A stretch of DNA of 64,000 nt from Maricaulis maris (GTDB lineage: Bacteria; Pseudomonadota; Alphaproteobacteria; Caulobacterales; Maricaulaceae): assembly GCF_036322705.1 (NCBI RefSeq), contig NZ_AP027270.1, forward strand, positions 62,001 through 126,000, written 5' to 3'. Below, piece after piece: positions 36,331-45,792 of this stretch; position 1 is the first letter of the stretch; each line of letters starts with the position of its first letter. The notes under the pieces are model-generated. The model made no database searches, was not told where the DNA came from, and saw only the letters and a list, made by a program, of their open reading frames with translations. Both the position numbers and the translations under genes were made by a program.

Positions 36331-37635
36331 TCAGCGCAGATCCATTTCCACGATCAGGGTCGCCGGCCGTTCCGCCTCGGGTGTCGAGCCATCGGCCGGG
36401 AAGAGGGGCCAGGCCGCATTGGCGACAAGCCAGGCGCGGCCGTCGGCAAGATCGACCAGGGTTGGTTCGGTGTCGCCGCCCATCGCCGGATGCCCGCGCA
36501 GCAGAACGTCAACATGGGCGACCTCAACGCCGGTTGGATCGAGGTCGATCGCCATGACCTGGTGGGGCCGGGCGCCATTGCGGACCGCGATCAGGCGGCC
36601 ATCGCGGGTCTGGCGCAGCCCGTCTATGCCGATCAGGCTGGTCTCATTGGTGCGGACGAGGCTGGCGCTGCCATCGGTCAGGTCAATCCGCCAGATGCCC
36701 ATCGAGTAGTCCGCCACGTAAAGCGCGCCGCGGGCCAGGGCGACGCCCTGCAGGCTGACGAAGCGGGGGTCTTCGGAAAGGACTTCCAGTTCGCCGGACA
36801 CATTGTCCAGCTTGTAGACCCGCGGGGCCTGGCTGTCGGAGATGTAGACGCTGCCGTCCCGGACCACGAAGTCGGCCAGCTGGACAGCGCCGTCTATCGT
36901 GTAGCGGCGATAGAGTTCGCCGGAGACCAGGTCGAAGGCGAACAGGGCAGTGCCGCCAGCCTCGCCGTCTGCGAGCGGTGTCTGGTCAACCGAGCCTGAG
37001 GCCGCCCACAGCATCCGTGTGCGGTCATCCACGAAGAGGCCGAAGACCGACCACAGACCGTCGTCGCGATCCGCGAACACCACAGGTTCGTCACGGGCGA
37101 AGGGCTCCAGCATCAGAATGTCGCGTTCGGTCACCGAGGACACAAAAATCCGGTCGGTCTCGATATCAACCGCGACGCCCTCGATCAGCGCGTCGGGCCG
37201 GTTGATGCGGGCGACGATCTCGCCATTGCCGACCGGCGTTTCATTCCGGCTGAGGGCTAGCCGGATGTCAGCCAGCCTGTCCGCATCGGCAGCGTCCAGC
37301 AGGGCGATGGTCTCGTCGGTGGGCTCGAAGGCGAGGCCGGCGGCCGCCATCGTCTCAAGCGCCTCAAAGCCGTCATCGGCCCGCTCGGCGCGGGTCGCGA
37401 TGGTGACGAGGGCGCGCAGGACGGCGGGGTGTCCGGGCTTGAGATCGAGCGCAGCCTGCATCAGCCGTCGCGCACTTTCCATGTCGCCGGCGCGTAGCGA
37501 CCGGCTCGCCTCGCTGAACATTTCCAGCGCGATGGTTTGGGCTGTGGGCGACGTCGTGTCGGCGTCCTGCGCGATGGTCGGGGTCGCCAGAAGGGCTGTG
37601 AAAGTCGCGGCAAGTGCCAGTGATCTCAGTGTCAT
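36331..37635 (-). CDS. Exported TPR / SMP-30-like beta-propeller protein
   Basis: 434 residues. Signal peptide (RSLALAATFTALLATPTIAQ), then a short TPR-type helical unit (SRSLRAGDMESARRLMQAALDLKPGHPAVLRAL), then a six-bladed propeller like SMP-30/gluconolactonase (IEGVAVDIETDRIFVSS, GLWSVFGLFVDD, GVALARGALYVADYSMG, LIGIDGLRQTRDGRLIAV). No metal or catalytic set was verified, so a binding role is as likely as lactonase activity. It is periplasmic or secreted and stands alone. Confidence 0.8.
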   Translation of the reverse strand: MTLRSLALAATFTALLATPTIAQDADTTSPTAQTIALEMFSEASRSLRAGDMESARRLMQAALDLKPGHPAVLRALVTIATRAERADDGFEALETMAAAGLAFEPTDETIALLDAADADRLADIRLALSRNETPVGNGEIVARINRPDALIEGVAVDIETDRIFVSSVTERDILMLEPFARDEPVVFADRDDGLWSVFGLFVDDRTRMLWAASGSVDQTPLADGEAGGTALFAFDLVSGELYRRYTIDGAVQLADFVVRDGSVYISDSQAPRVYKLDNVSGELEVLSEDPRFVSLQGVALARGALYVADYSMGIWRIDLTDGSASLVRTNETSLIGIDGLRQTRDGRLIAVRNGARPHQVMAIDLDPTGVEVAHVDVLLRGHPAMGGDTEPTLVDLADGRAWLVANAAWPLFPADGSTPEAERPATLIVEMDLR

Positions 37636-37746
37636 CTGTCCGTTTTCCCCCTGAAACGCGGCCCGAATGCGACCAGTTCAGGGATAATATGGGGAAATGC
37701 CAAGCCCGAAACGCACTGTTGTGTGAGCCATCGGGCCTTGCCGCGA

Positions 37747-38565
37747 TCAGAGCGCGATCGAGACCGGTCCCTCATCCTCGACCGGCCCGGTCAGGATGAC
37801 GTGATCATCCGCCTCGCGCCATTCCACACGCAAATCGCCACCATCGGCGTGGATCGTGACGCGACGTTCGCACAGGCCGCGTCGATGCGCGGCAACCAGG
37901 GCGGCGCAGGCGCCGGTTCCACAGGCGGCAGTCAGACCGGCCCCGCGCTCCCAGACCCGCAAGCGGATATGATCTGCATCGAGGATCTGCGCGAAGCCGG
38001 CATTGACGCGGTCGGGAAACAGCGGATCGAGCTCGACCTCGCGACCCAGCGCGGCAACCGGCAGGCTGTCCATGTCCCGGATGAAGAAGACGGCGTGCGG
38101 ATTGCCCATCGAAACGGCGCCGGGCGCCTCGATACGCACCCCCCCGGCTTCCGCCGCAAAATCCACGGTGACGGTGTCCATGGCGCGGGCCAGCGGGATG
38201 TCCTGCCAGCCCAGGCGCGGAGCCCCCATGTCGACGCTGACGGTCATCGGGCCGGCATCGCTGGCGTGCAGGCGCCCGCCCACCGTCTCAAGGGCGACAG
38301 CGTCGAGCCCGCCACCCTGCATGATCGCCCAGGCCGCCGCCCGGGTCCCGTTTCCGCAGGCGCCAACCTCTTCGCCGTCGGCGTTCCAGATCCGCATGAA
38401 GGCGTCGGCTGTAGCGCAATCCTCGAGGACGAGCAGCTGATCGAAACGATGAGCCGCGGCCATCGCCCTTACCGCATCGCGGGTCAGGCCCGGCGTCACC
38501 GTCCCTCCGCGCCGGTCGGCGAGGATGAACCGGTTGCCCGCTCCATTCATCAAACGTGCGTCCAT
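37747..38565 (-). CDS. dapF: Diaminopimelate epimerase
   Basis: 272 residues. DapF converts LL- to meso-diaminopimelate for lysine and peptidoglycan. Both active-site Cys are present: VGACGNGTRAAAW and LTAACGTGACAALVAA. Other marks are GAGNRFILAD near the start and VSMGNPHAVFF. It is divergent from the prolyl oligopeptidase gene with 86 bases between. It often sits with mtaB (miaB-like) and ftsY genes in alphaproteobacteria; that context is absent here. Confidence 0.96.
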   Translation of the reverse strand: MDARLMNGAGNRFILADRRGGTVTPGLTRDAVRAMAAAHRFDQLLVLEDCATADAFMRIWNADGEEVGACGNGTRAAAWAIMQGGGLDAVALETVGGRLHASDAGPMTVSVDMGAPRLGWQDIPLARAMDTVTVDFAAEAGGVRIEAPGAVSMGNPHAVFFIRDMDSLPVAALGREVELDPLFPDRVNAGFAQILDADHIRLRVWERGAGLTAACGTGACAALVAAHRRGLCERRVTIHADGGDLRVEWREADDHVILTGPVEDEGPVSIAL

Positions 38566-38651
38566 GGTCGCTTCGATACCGTTCCCCTCCCTTTACGTCC
38601 ACCACTGCTCTGGTGTTAATGGCCGCACACACATCAGAGGGGAAGAGACTG

Positions 38652-40856
38652 ATGAGAGTATATCGCAATATCTGGGCGGTGACCGCCAGCGCCGCCATCC
38701 TCGCGGCCTGCAGCCAGCCCGCCAGTGAAGAGGGTGACGCTGTGTCCACCGAAACACCCGGCGCCTCGACCGGGCGCCAGATCGTCGAGATCGATCCGAA
38801 CAATGATCCGCGCGTCTGGCTCGAAGAGGTCGAGGGTGAACAGGCCCTGGAATGGGTGGAGGGCCAGAACGAGCGGACCTTCGCACGCCTGCAGGGCGAT
38901 GAGCGCTATCAGGGTCTCTACGATCAGGCGCTGGCCATTTACGAGTCCAATGACCGTATCCCCTACGGTTCCTATTCCGGTGGCTATGTCTGGAATTTCT
39001 GGCAAGACGCCGAGTATACGCATGGCCTGTGGCGCCGCACCTCGCTCGAGAGCTATCTGAGCGATACGCCGGAGTGGGATGTCGTGCTGGATCTCGACGC
39101 CCTGTCCGAGAGCGAGGACATGAACTGGGTCTGGCGTGGCTCCAACTGCCTGGCGCCAGACTATGACCGCTGCATGCTGACCCTGTCGGACGGTGGCTCG
39201 GACGCCGCCGTGCGCCGCGAGTTCTCGATCTCCGACCGCGCCTTTGTCGAGGGCGGTTTCGAAACGCCGGAGGCCAAGGGCGGTGTCAGCTGGATTGACG
39301 AAAACACGCTGATGGTCGGCCTCGCCACCAGCCCCGAGGACACCACGGATTCGGGCTATCCCTCGGTCGCCTATCGCTGGGAGCGGGGCACCGATCTCGC
39401 CGATGCCACGGAAGTGGTCCGGGGCGATGCCGAGGATGTCGGCCTCTTCACCTTCCGGTCCGAGGACCATGACGGCACCGTCTACATGATGGCCTCGGAA
39501 GCCGACACCTTCTACGATACGACTTGGTGGTATCTTCCTTCGGATGCGGCGCCGATGCAGCTGCCGCTGCCGACCAAGTCCTCGATTCAGGACCTTTACC
39601 AGGGCGAGCTCGTCTTCACGATCGAAGAGGCATGGACCCCGGTCGAGGGTGGCGAGACCTTCCCGCAGGGCGCGCTCCTGTCCTTCACCATGGCCGATTT
39701 CGCGGCCACCGGAGAGCTGCCCGCGGTGAAGACCGTCTTCGTGCCGGGTCCGCGCCAGTCCTTGGGCGGCATGGGCTCGACGGCTTCGGCCTTCCTGGTC
39801 GCGATCGACGAGAATGTTGTCGGCGGGCTCGAGGCCTTCCATTTCGAGGATGGCGCCTGGACGTCGGAGACGGTCCCGGTCCCCGCCAACATGACGATCA
39901 GCCTCGGCGGGACGAATTCCCACCACGATGTGGCCTTCATGAATGCCGAGGGTTTCCTGACGCCGGACAGCTATTTCATGGTCGATGCGGCCGAGCTGAC
40001 GGTCGAGGAAATCAAGTCCATCCCGGCGCAGTTCGATGCCGAGGGCCTCGTCGTCGAGCAGCTCGAAGTGGCGTCCACCGATGGCACGATGGTGCCGTAT
40101 TTCGTGGTCCGCCGCGAAGACACGGTGATGGACGGCAGGACGCCGACCCTGCTCTACGCCTATGGCGGTTTCCAGGTCTCCATCCGTCCGAGCTATTCCG
40201 GTTCGCGCGGCCAGCTCTGGCTGGAAAATGGCGGCGCCTATGTGGTCGCCAATATCCGTGGCGGTGGCGAGTTTGGTCCGGCCTGGCACCAGGCCGGCCT
40301 GAAAATGAACCGTCAGCGCATCTATGATGACCTGATTGCCGTGGCCGAGGACCTGTCGGCTCGCGGCCTCACCAGCCCACGCCATCTCGGCGTCTATGGT
40401 GGCTCCAATGGCGGCTTGCTGACGGGTGTCATGTATACCCAGCGTCCGGATCTGTGGAACGCCGTCGTCTCGGCTGTCCCGCTGCTCGACATGCTGCGCT
40501 ATCACACGCTGCTGGCCGGTGCCTCCTGGATGGGTGAATACGGCAATCCGGAAGACCCGGACGAGGGTGGTTTCCTGCGCTCGATCTCGCCCTATCACAA
40601 TGTCGATGCGAACGGCGATTATCCGGAAATCTACCTGTACACCTCGACCAAGGATGACCGCGTCCATCCGGGCCATGCCCGCAAGATGGCGCATCTCCTG
40701 GAAGAGCTCGGGCACGACTATCTCTATTACGAGAACACCGCCGGCGGTCACTCGGCCGCGGCCAATCTCGGTGAGCGGGCCCGCAGTGATGCGTTGCTCT
40801 ACACCTTCCTGATGCAAAAGCTGATGGATGATGTCGATCCGCTCGACGCGGAATAG
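38652..40856 (+). CDS. Prolyl oligopeptidase family serine peptidase, lipoprotein
   Basis: 734 residues. The N-terminus is a lipoprotein signal (AVTASAAILAACSQ). A seven-bladed propeller (about residues 50-440) gates the catalytic domain. Catalytic Ser is in GVYGGSNGGLLTG, Asp in STKDDRVHPGHA and His in GGHSAAANLG; GGFQVSIRPSYS and VANIRGGGEFGPAWHQAG are S9A family marks. It cleaves proline-containing peptides, here probably in the periplasm. ATG 38652 has GGGGAAGAG upstream. The frame is open further 5' to 38556 but the lipobox fixes the start. Confidence 0.95.
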   Translation: MRVYRNIWAVTASAAILAACSQPASEEGDAVSTETPGASTGRQIVEIDPNNDPRVWLEEVEGEQALEWVEGQNERTFARLQGDERYQGLYDQALAIYESNDRIPYGSYSGGYVWNFWQDAEYTHGLWRRTSLESYLSDTPEWDVVLDLDALSESEDMNWVWRGSNCLAPDYDRCMLTLSDGGSDAAVRREFSISDRAFVEGGFETPEAKGGVSWIDENTLMVGLATSPEDTTDSGYPSVAYRWERGTDLADATEVVRGDAEDVGLFTFRSEDHDGTVYMMASEADTFYDTTWWYLPSDAAPMQLPLPTKSSIQDLYQGELVFTIEEAWTPVEGGETFPQGALLSFTMADFAATGELPAVKTVFVPGPRQSLGGMGSTASAFLVAIDENVVGGLEAFHFEDGAWTSETVPVPANMTISLGGTNSHHDVAFMNAEGFLTPDSYFMVDAAELTVEEIKSIPAQFDAEGLVVEQLEVASTDGTMVPYFVVRREDTVMDGRTPTLLYAYGGFQVSIRPSYSGSRGQLWLENGGAYVVANIRGGGEFGPAWHQAGLKMNRQRIYDDLIAVAEDLSARGLTSPRHLGVYGGSNGGLLTGVMYTQRPDLWNAVVSAVPLLDMLRYHTLLAGASWMGEYGNPEDPDEGGFLRSISPYHNVDANGDYPEIYLYTSTKDDRVHPGHARKMAHLLEELGHDYLYYENTAGGHSAAANLGERARSDALLYTFLMQKLMDDVDPLDAE

Positions 40857-40875
40857 GTCGACCCGGACCAGAGCG

Positions 40876-40910
40876 AAAACCCCCGGAGCCCGGCTCCGGG
40901 GGTTTTTGTT
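40876..40910 (+). terminator. Rho-independent terminator
   Basis: AAAACCCCCGGAGCC / GGCTCCGGGGGTTTTTG hairpin 20 bases after the peptidase stop. The A run on the left lets it serve the minus-strand zincin gene weakly as well. Confidence 0.88.
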
Positions 40911-40986
40911 TGGCTGGACCGCCGCCATCCTGCGGGAGTCTGGGTGGCCGGCTGCGAGGTCCGGGCAAACCCGAGCCGCGCTGGCG

Positions 40987-43830
40987 TCATTGCACGGCGT
41001 ATAAAAGCCGTGACGGTGCCGCGGCATTGTCCTGACGGACAGACTGGCGACGCTGCGGGATCACACAGACTCGGTCAGCCGCGTAAGCCTCCCGAAGAAC
41101 CAATCCGTTCGGGCATCGACCATTGGCCTGCGCGACCGGGTTCGACCGGTTTTCCTCGGCGATCTGCCGCCGTTCGGCCTGGCTCACGCAGACAACGTCA
41201 AAGCGGTCAGCCTCACGCCAGACATAGGAGGCGGCACAGGTATGATACCCGGCGTGAGACGGAATGGGCGATGCGTAGCGGCGACCGCTCATCCGGCTTT
41301 CATTCGCCGCCAGGGTCCGACTTTGCTGTGGAACACAGACCCGATCCTCCGGCGTCATCTCGCGCCAGACGAAACCCGGCCTGCATGCCGAGCCGGGGGC
41401 CGTGGATACAGCGTTGGCCGCCGCCTGCCGGTTCTCCGCCTGCACCTGCGAACGGCGCTGAGACGAGACGCAGGCCATGTCGCCCGTCGCATCGCTGCGC
41501 GCAACCAGACCCGCCTCGCAAGGCGGGCGAACCCGAACCACGGCACACGCTGCCGCGTCGGCAATCGTGCGGCCGGTATCCGGGTCCACAACCGCCCGTC
41601 CTGTTGCCGGATCGATCACAGGGCCCGCCGTCGGCTCGTCCACCAAGACCCGATAGCGGCCTTCCTCAAGATCGAGGGCGCGCGGCAGAGGCAGATCGCT
41701 GGATCCCGGCTGCCAGGTTGCTGTCGGGAAAACGATCTCATTATCACTCGGTGCGAGGCGCGAGACTCGCCCTGACCGATAGATGGCACTTCGAACCTGC
41801 CCCTGCGGCGAGGCGGTCCGGTAGGTCGGGATTACGCGGCCGCTATCATTCACAACCTGTCGAACCCAATCGACCCGTGTGATGACCGGCTGTCGGCCCT
41901 GGCCCACGCTTGCATATTCTATCAGGGCATAGGCAGGAAGGTTCGCGCCCTGGCGTCCGGCCTGGCGGTCGTCCAGCGGGACCCGGATAACTTCGGGAAG
42001 GGCATAGCCCGCGTCAGGGTCACAGATGACCACACCATCGACCAATGAACGCTGAGCGGTCGGTTGGATCACGCGGTCCAGTGACAGGATGCCAAGCCTC
42101 TCACGGGCGAAGGCATTGAGGCGCGGCCGGTTCGGCCCCATCAGCGCAGTAAAGTCACCATATTCCGAAGGCAGATTCTCAACCCGTCCTGGCGCGATGA
42201 TCCGGTTGTCCCCCCGCTGCAGGTCGACCACGTTTCCGACGCCCACAAAGCGGTAACCTGCCGGTACGGCCTGCGCGATGGTGACGCTTGCTTCCAATCG
42301 GCCCCGGTTCATGGGCGAATAGCTCAACTCCGAACCCCGCCGCCACAACACGTCATCGGTGCCGTCGAGATTGAAATCGCCTGATCCGATCAGCGTCCAG
42401 GCATCGGAGGGCATCGTCAGCGTTGGCAATCTGCTGGTTTGAACCCGGGTCGGGATTCTGTTCGACAGCTCGATGGTGGCACGTTCGGATTGATTGCCGG
42501 GCGTGAGCCGTAGGGTTTCGACAGATTGTGGAACGGATCGGCGGGGCTGGGTAAATCTCGGACCGATATTGGACTGTCCTCGACGGTCGAGCAGGATTGG
42601 TAGTCCGCCCGATTGCACGAAAGGCGCAAGCCAAAGCGAGCCGTCGCTGAGCGAAATGACCAGATCGTCTGCCTGGTCGCCGTTGAAATTGCCCGCCACA
42701 ATGGAGCGTACCTCGCCATTGCGCACGTCCGGGCGGCTGATGGCGACCAAGTCATAGCCGCGAGCCACGGCTCCACTTTGAAACGACCATCCTGACAAGT
42801 TGAGAAACGAGCGCTCCCAGATCGGGTCCGGACCGTCCGCTGGCTCATCCATGACGCGCCAGAAAACATCATCCTCACCATCGCCATTGAAGTCCCCGAT
42901 CGCACCGAACGTGGTGTCAGGATTGGCACGGGCTGACGACTCATCAGGCAGGGCGACGCCGGCATAGTCTCGCCGAAACACCGGGCCGGCGCTGTTGATC
43001 TGATCGCTGTCGACGCTCCACAGGCTCAACGCGGTGTCCCGGCGCCACAAGACCTGATCGTGCGGCGATTCATCATCCAGACGACCAATGCCGAGCGGTG
43101 TCCAGGACGGATCAACCGGATCGCCGAAATCGAAGTCTGCGAGAAATTCCGCGCCGCGCATCTGCCAGGCAATCAATTGTCCCGAGGGGGCTTGCCAGAC
43201 GATCTGGTGGGTCGCCCCCATTCCGTCAGCCAGGTGGCGTGCCCGGGCCTCCAGACCGGCCGGGACCAGCCCAGGCGATGCCGCGCCCGATTCGTCATTG
43301 GCGGAAATCGCGCCTGCATGGAGCAGGGAGAGCCCGTGGCCGATCTCGTGCATGGCGGTGGACGCCGTCAGGGTTGACGGTGCGCGACCACCATCGAGCA
43401 GAAGAAAGCCCGCCCGACCGAAAAGATCATGGGGTGGATGGGTCACGATAATCTGCAGGGCTGAAGCGCGGACTGGATCGGGATGGTTCGGCGCACTCGC
43501 GCTGGCACGACAGGCATCTTCCAGTGAATTGTCTGATCGGCTGACCGGCGAAACAAGGCCCGCATCGGCCTGGATCGTGCGGTACTGAAGGTCGCGCCCG
43601 GCCGCCCGCAATTCATTGCGCCACCAGTCCAGGGCCTCTTCGACACGCTGTTGGGTTTGTGCTTGGGTCAAGCCGGCCGGATAGCTGACGGTATTCGGTC
43701 CCGGCGTCCATCTGCACGCGATTATGTCAACCTGCACAGGCTCGGTGAGGGGAAGCGTGGGTGGCCGCTGCCCCCATGCAGGGGAAAGGGTTGTCAGCAA
43801 AAGCCCCAACGCGACGAACCGTGCAGCCAT
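40987..43830 (-). CDS. Secreted zincin metalloprotease with FG-GAP repeats and Cys-repeat tail
   Basis: 947 residues. Signal peptide (ARFVALGLLLTTLSPAWG), then a zincin domain with HEIGHGLSLLH (His161), the third His at the metzincin spacing but Ser in place of the usual Gly. Residues about 190-540 hold FG-GAP/VCBS-type units (IGDFNGDGEDDVFWR, GNFNGDQADDLVI, GDFNLDGTDDVLWR) with Asp-rich calcium loops. The tail carries four copies of a Cys unit (CRPGFVWREMTPEDRVCV and relatives). GGGGGAGG lies nine bases before ATG 43830; 43854 is less likely. A secreted, calcium-stabilised peptidase is inferred; substrates are unknown. Confidence 0.83.
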   Translation of the reverse strand: MAARFVALGLLLTTLSPAWGQRPPTLPLTEPVQVDIIACRWTPGPNTVSYPAGLTQAQTQQRVEEALDWWRNELRAAGRDLQYRTIQADAGLVSPVSRSDNSLEDACRASASAPNHPDPVRASALQIIVTHPPHDLFGRAGFLLLDGGRAPSTLTASTAMHEIGHGLSLLHAGAISANDESGAASPGLVPAGLEARARHLADGMGATHQIVWQAPSGQLIAWQMRGAEFLADFDFGDPVDPSWTPLGIGRLDDESPHDQVLWRRDTALSLWSVDSDQINSAGPVFRRDYAGVALPDESSARANPDTTFGAIGDFNGDGEDDVFWRVMDEPADGPDPIWERSFLNLSGWSFQSGAVARGYDLVAISRPDVRNGEVRSIVAGNFNGDQADDLVISLSDGSLWLAPFVQSGGLPILLDRRGQSNIGPRFTQPRRSVPQSVETLRLTPGNQSERATIELSNRIPTRVQTSRLPTLTMPSDAWTLIGSGDFNLDGTDDVLWRRGSELSYSPMNRGRLEASVTIAQAVPAGYRFVGVGNVVDLQRGDNRIIAPGRVENLPSEYGDFTALMGPNRPRLNAFARERLGILSLDRVIQPTAQRSLVDGVVICDPDAGYALPEVIRVPLDDRQAGRQGANLPAYALIEYASVGQGRQPVITRVDWVRQVVNDSGRVIPTYRTASPQGQVRSAIYRSGRVSRLAPSDNEIVFPTATWQPGSSDLPLPRALDLEEGRYRVLVDEPTAGPVIDPATGRAVVDPDTGRTIADAAACAVVRVRPPCEAGLVARSDATGDMACVSSQRRSQVQAENRQAAANAVSTAPGSACRPGFVWREMTPEDRVCVPQQSRTLAANESRMSGRRYASPIPSHAGYHTCAASYVWREADRFDVVCVSQAERRQIAEENRSNPVAQANGRCPNGLVLREAYAADRVCVIPQRRQSVRQDNAAAPSRLLYAVQ

Positions 43831-44031
43831 AATGATCATCCTCCCCCGATCCATGGACCCTAGTCCGGTGTCGGGTCATAATAAAGTAGCTAAACGCCAC
43901 TTTTTGTCCGGCGGGAATAATCAGGCTGCTGGCACGGACTTGGGGCGTTCTCATGCCGCGAGATCATTTTGACACCGGGCTATAATGGCATAAGCTATGT
44001 CAAAACATACAGGGCACCGGAGAGGCGCGTG

Positions 44032-45792
44032 ATGAGAGGTTTGTCGGTAGGGCTTGCGGGCTTGGCTGCGTTGGGTTGGGCGGCTTCGGCTCTGGCTCAG
44101 GATGTGCGGCCGAACGTGCTCGTTGTCCTGGTCGATGATGCGGCCTTCATGGATTTCGGCGCCTATGGCGGCGAGGCCCGGACGCCGGTGATTGACGCCC
44201 TGGCCGCGCGCGGAGCGCTCTTTGTCCAGCATCGAACCACCCCGCTCTGTGCGCCGTCGCGGGCCATGCTGCTGACCGGGCTCGATGCCCACCAAGCCGG
44301 GGTCGCGACCATTCCGGAAGTCATCCCGCCGGAACATGTCGGCCAGCCCGGCTACACTCTGGCGCTCGAGCCGGGCGTCATGACAATGGCGAGCCGTCTG
44401 CAGGCGGTCGGCTACCAGACCGTGATGGCGGGCAAATGGCATCTCGGCAGCGGTCCAGGCGACCTGCCCGATGCGCATGGCTTCGAACGCTCCTTCGCGC
44501 TGGATGCCTCCGGGGCCGATAACTGGGAGCAGAAGACCTACATGCCGTTCTACGCGACGGCACCCTGGTTCGAGGACGGCCAGCCGGCCAGCCTGCCCGA
44601 TGATTTCTACTCGTCCGAATTCCTGGTCGACCAGCTGATGGATTATCTCGGCGAGACGCCCGGCGCTGACCGTCCCTTCTTCGCCTATCTGGCTTTCCAG
44701 GCGATCCATATCCCGATCCAGGTCGATCCGGCCTATACTGATCGCTATGTCGAGACCTATGCCGAGGGCTGGGATGTCCTGCGCGGGCAGCGTCGGGACC
44801 GGGCGGCCGCGCTCGGTTTCATTCCCGAAGCCGCGCCCTTGGCGCCCACGCCGGACCGGCTGCGTCCGTGGGCCAGCCTGACCGCTGACCAGCGAGACCT
44901 CTATACCCGCTCGATGGCCGTCAATGCCGGGATGCTGGAAGCCATGGACCATCATCTTGGCCGCTTGGTCGACTATCTGCAGGCTGCCGGTGCGCTGGAG
45001 AACACCGTCATTCTCGTGACGTCGGACAATGGACCGGAACCAAGCCACCCGGTCGGCGAACCCGGCTTTCGGCTGTGGATGGCCCTGCACGATATCGAGT
45101 GGCGGACCGAGACGCTGGGGGAACGCGGGACCACGGCCTTCATCGGCCCGGAATGGGCGTTCGCGGCGGCCTCGCCGTTTGACCTGTTCAAGTTCTATGC
45201 CTCCGACGGCGGATTGCGGGTGCCGCTGATTGCCGCCGGTCCGGGCATTGCCTCCGGTATCCGGATCGACAGTCCGACCAGTGTCGCCGACATCGCGCCG
45301 ACCGTTATGCAGCTGGCCGGGGCGGAGGGCGCAGTGGCCGACTTCACCGGACGCTCGCTGGCCGAAGCCCTGTCCGGCGGGGCGCCCGCCGTGTACGGGG
45401 CCGATGATGTCATCGGCTTCGAAGTGTCGGGCAATGCCGCCCTGATCCGGGGCGAGTGGAAGCTGGTCCGCAATCTGGACCCCTGGGGCGATGGGCGCTG
45501 GCGTCTGTTCAACATTGCGCTGGACCCCGGCGAGACGACCGACCGGTCGCAGTCCGATCCGGAGATGTTTACGGAGATGCGCGCTGCCTATGCGCTCTGG
45601 GCTGCCGATGTCGGCGTGCTCGAAATGCCCGACGGCTACAGCGTTCACCGACAGATCAGCATCAACGCGTTGCAGCGCCAGCTGGCGCAATATGGTCTGC
45701 TCCCGGGTGTCTTCGCCCTTGTCTTGCTGGGGGGGCTTGGCCTCGGCGGCTACTGGCTGGTTCGACGCATGCGGCGTCGACGCCATCCATGA
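44032..45792 (+). CDS. Sulfatase with C-terminal membrane anchor
   Basis: 586 residues. Signal peptide (LSVGLAGLAALGWAASALAQ), then an arylsulfatase: metal Asp35/Asp36 in VVLVDDAAF, Cys73 in LCAPSRAMLLTG (the CxPSR site for formylglycine), MAGKWHLG, and ILVTSDNGPEPS. A membrane helix (VFALVLLGGLGLGGYWLV) and an Arg-rich end close it, so the enzyme is tethered. A formylglycine-generating enzyme is needed and is not in the window. ATG 44032 has GGAGAGG upstream; the frame starts earlier at 43969 but lacks a signal there. Overlaps the next gene by ATGA. Confidence 0.93.
   Translation: MRGLSVGLAGLAALGWAASALAQDVRPNVLVVLVDDAAFMDFGAYGGEARTPVIDALAARGALFVQHRTTPLCAPSRAMLLTGLDAHQAGVATIPEVIPPEHVGQPGYTLALEPGVMTMASRLQAVGYQTVMAGKWHLGSGPGDLPDAHGFERSFALDASGADNWEQKTYMPFYATAPWFEDGQPASLPDDFYSSEFLVDQLMDYLGETPGADRPFFAYLAFQAIHIPIQVDPAYTDRYVETYAEGWDVLRGQRRDRAAALGFIPEAAPLAPTPDRLRPWASLTADQRDLYTRSMAVNAGMLEAMDHHLGRLVDYLQAAGALENTVILVTSDNGPEPSHPVGEPGFRLWMALHDIEWRTETLGERGTTAFIGPEWAFAAASPFDLFKFYASDGGLRVPLIAAGPGIASGIRIDSPTSVADIAPTVMQLAGAEGAVADFTGRSLAEALSGGAPAVYGADDVIGFEVSGNAALIRGEWKLVRNLDPWGDGRWRLFNIALDPGETTDRSQSDPEMFTEMRAAYALWAADVGVLEMPDGYSVHRQISINALQRQLAQYGLLPGVFALVLLGGLGLGGYWLVRRMRRRRHP

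Noticed and set aside
38634-41027. 797-codon open frame on the minus strand opposite the prolyl oligopeptidase
   Set aside because: It mirrors the real gene, has no ribosome site or domain, and shows His/Arg/Asp-rich composition typical of antisense frames in high-GC DNA.
43951-45786. 611-codon minus-strand frame opposite the sulfatase
   Set aside because: Antisense shadow; the sulfatase motif and signal peptide settle the strand.
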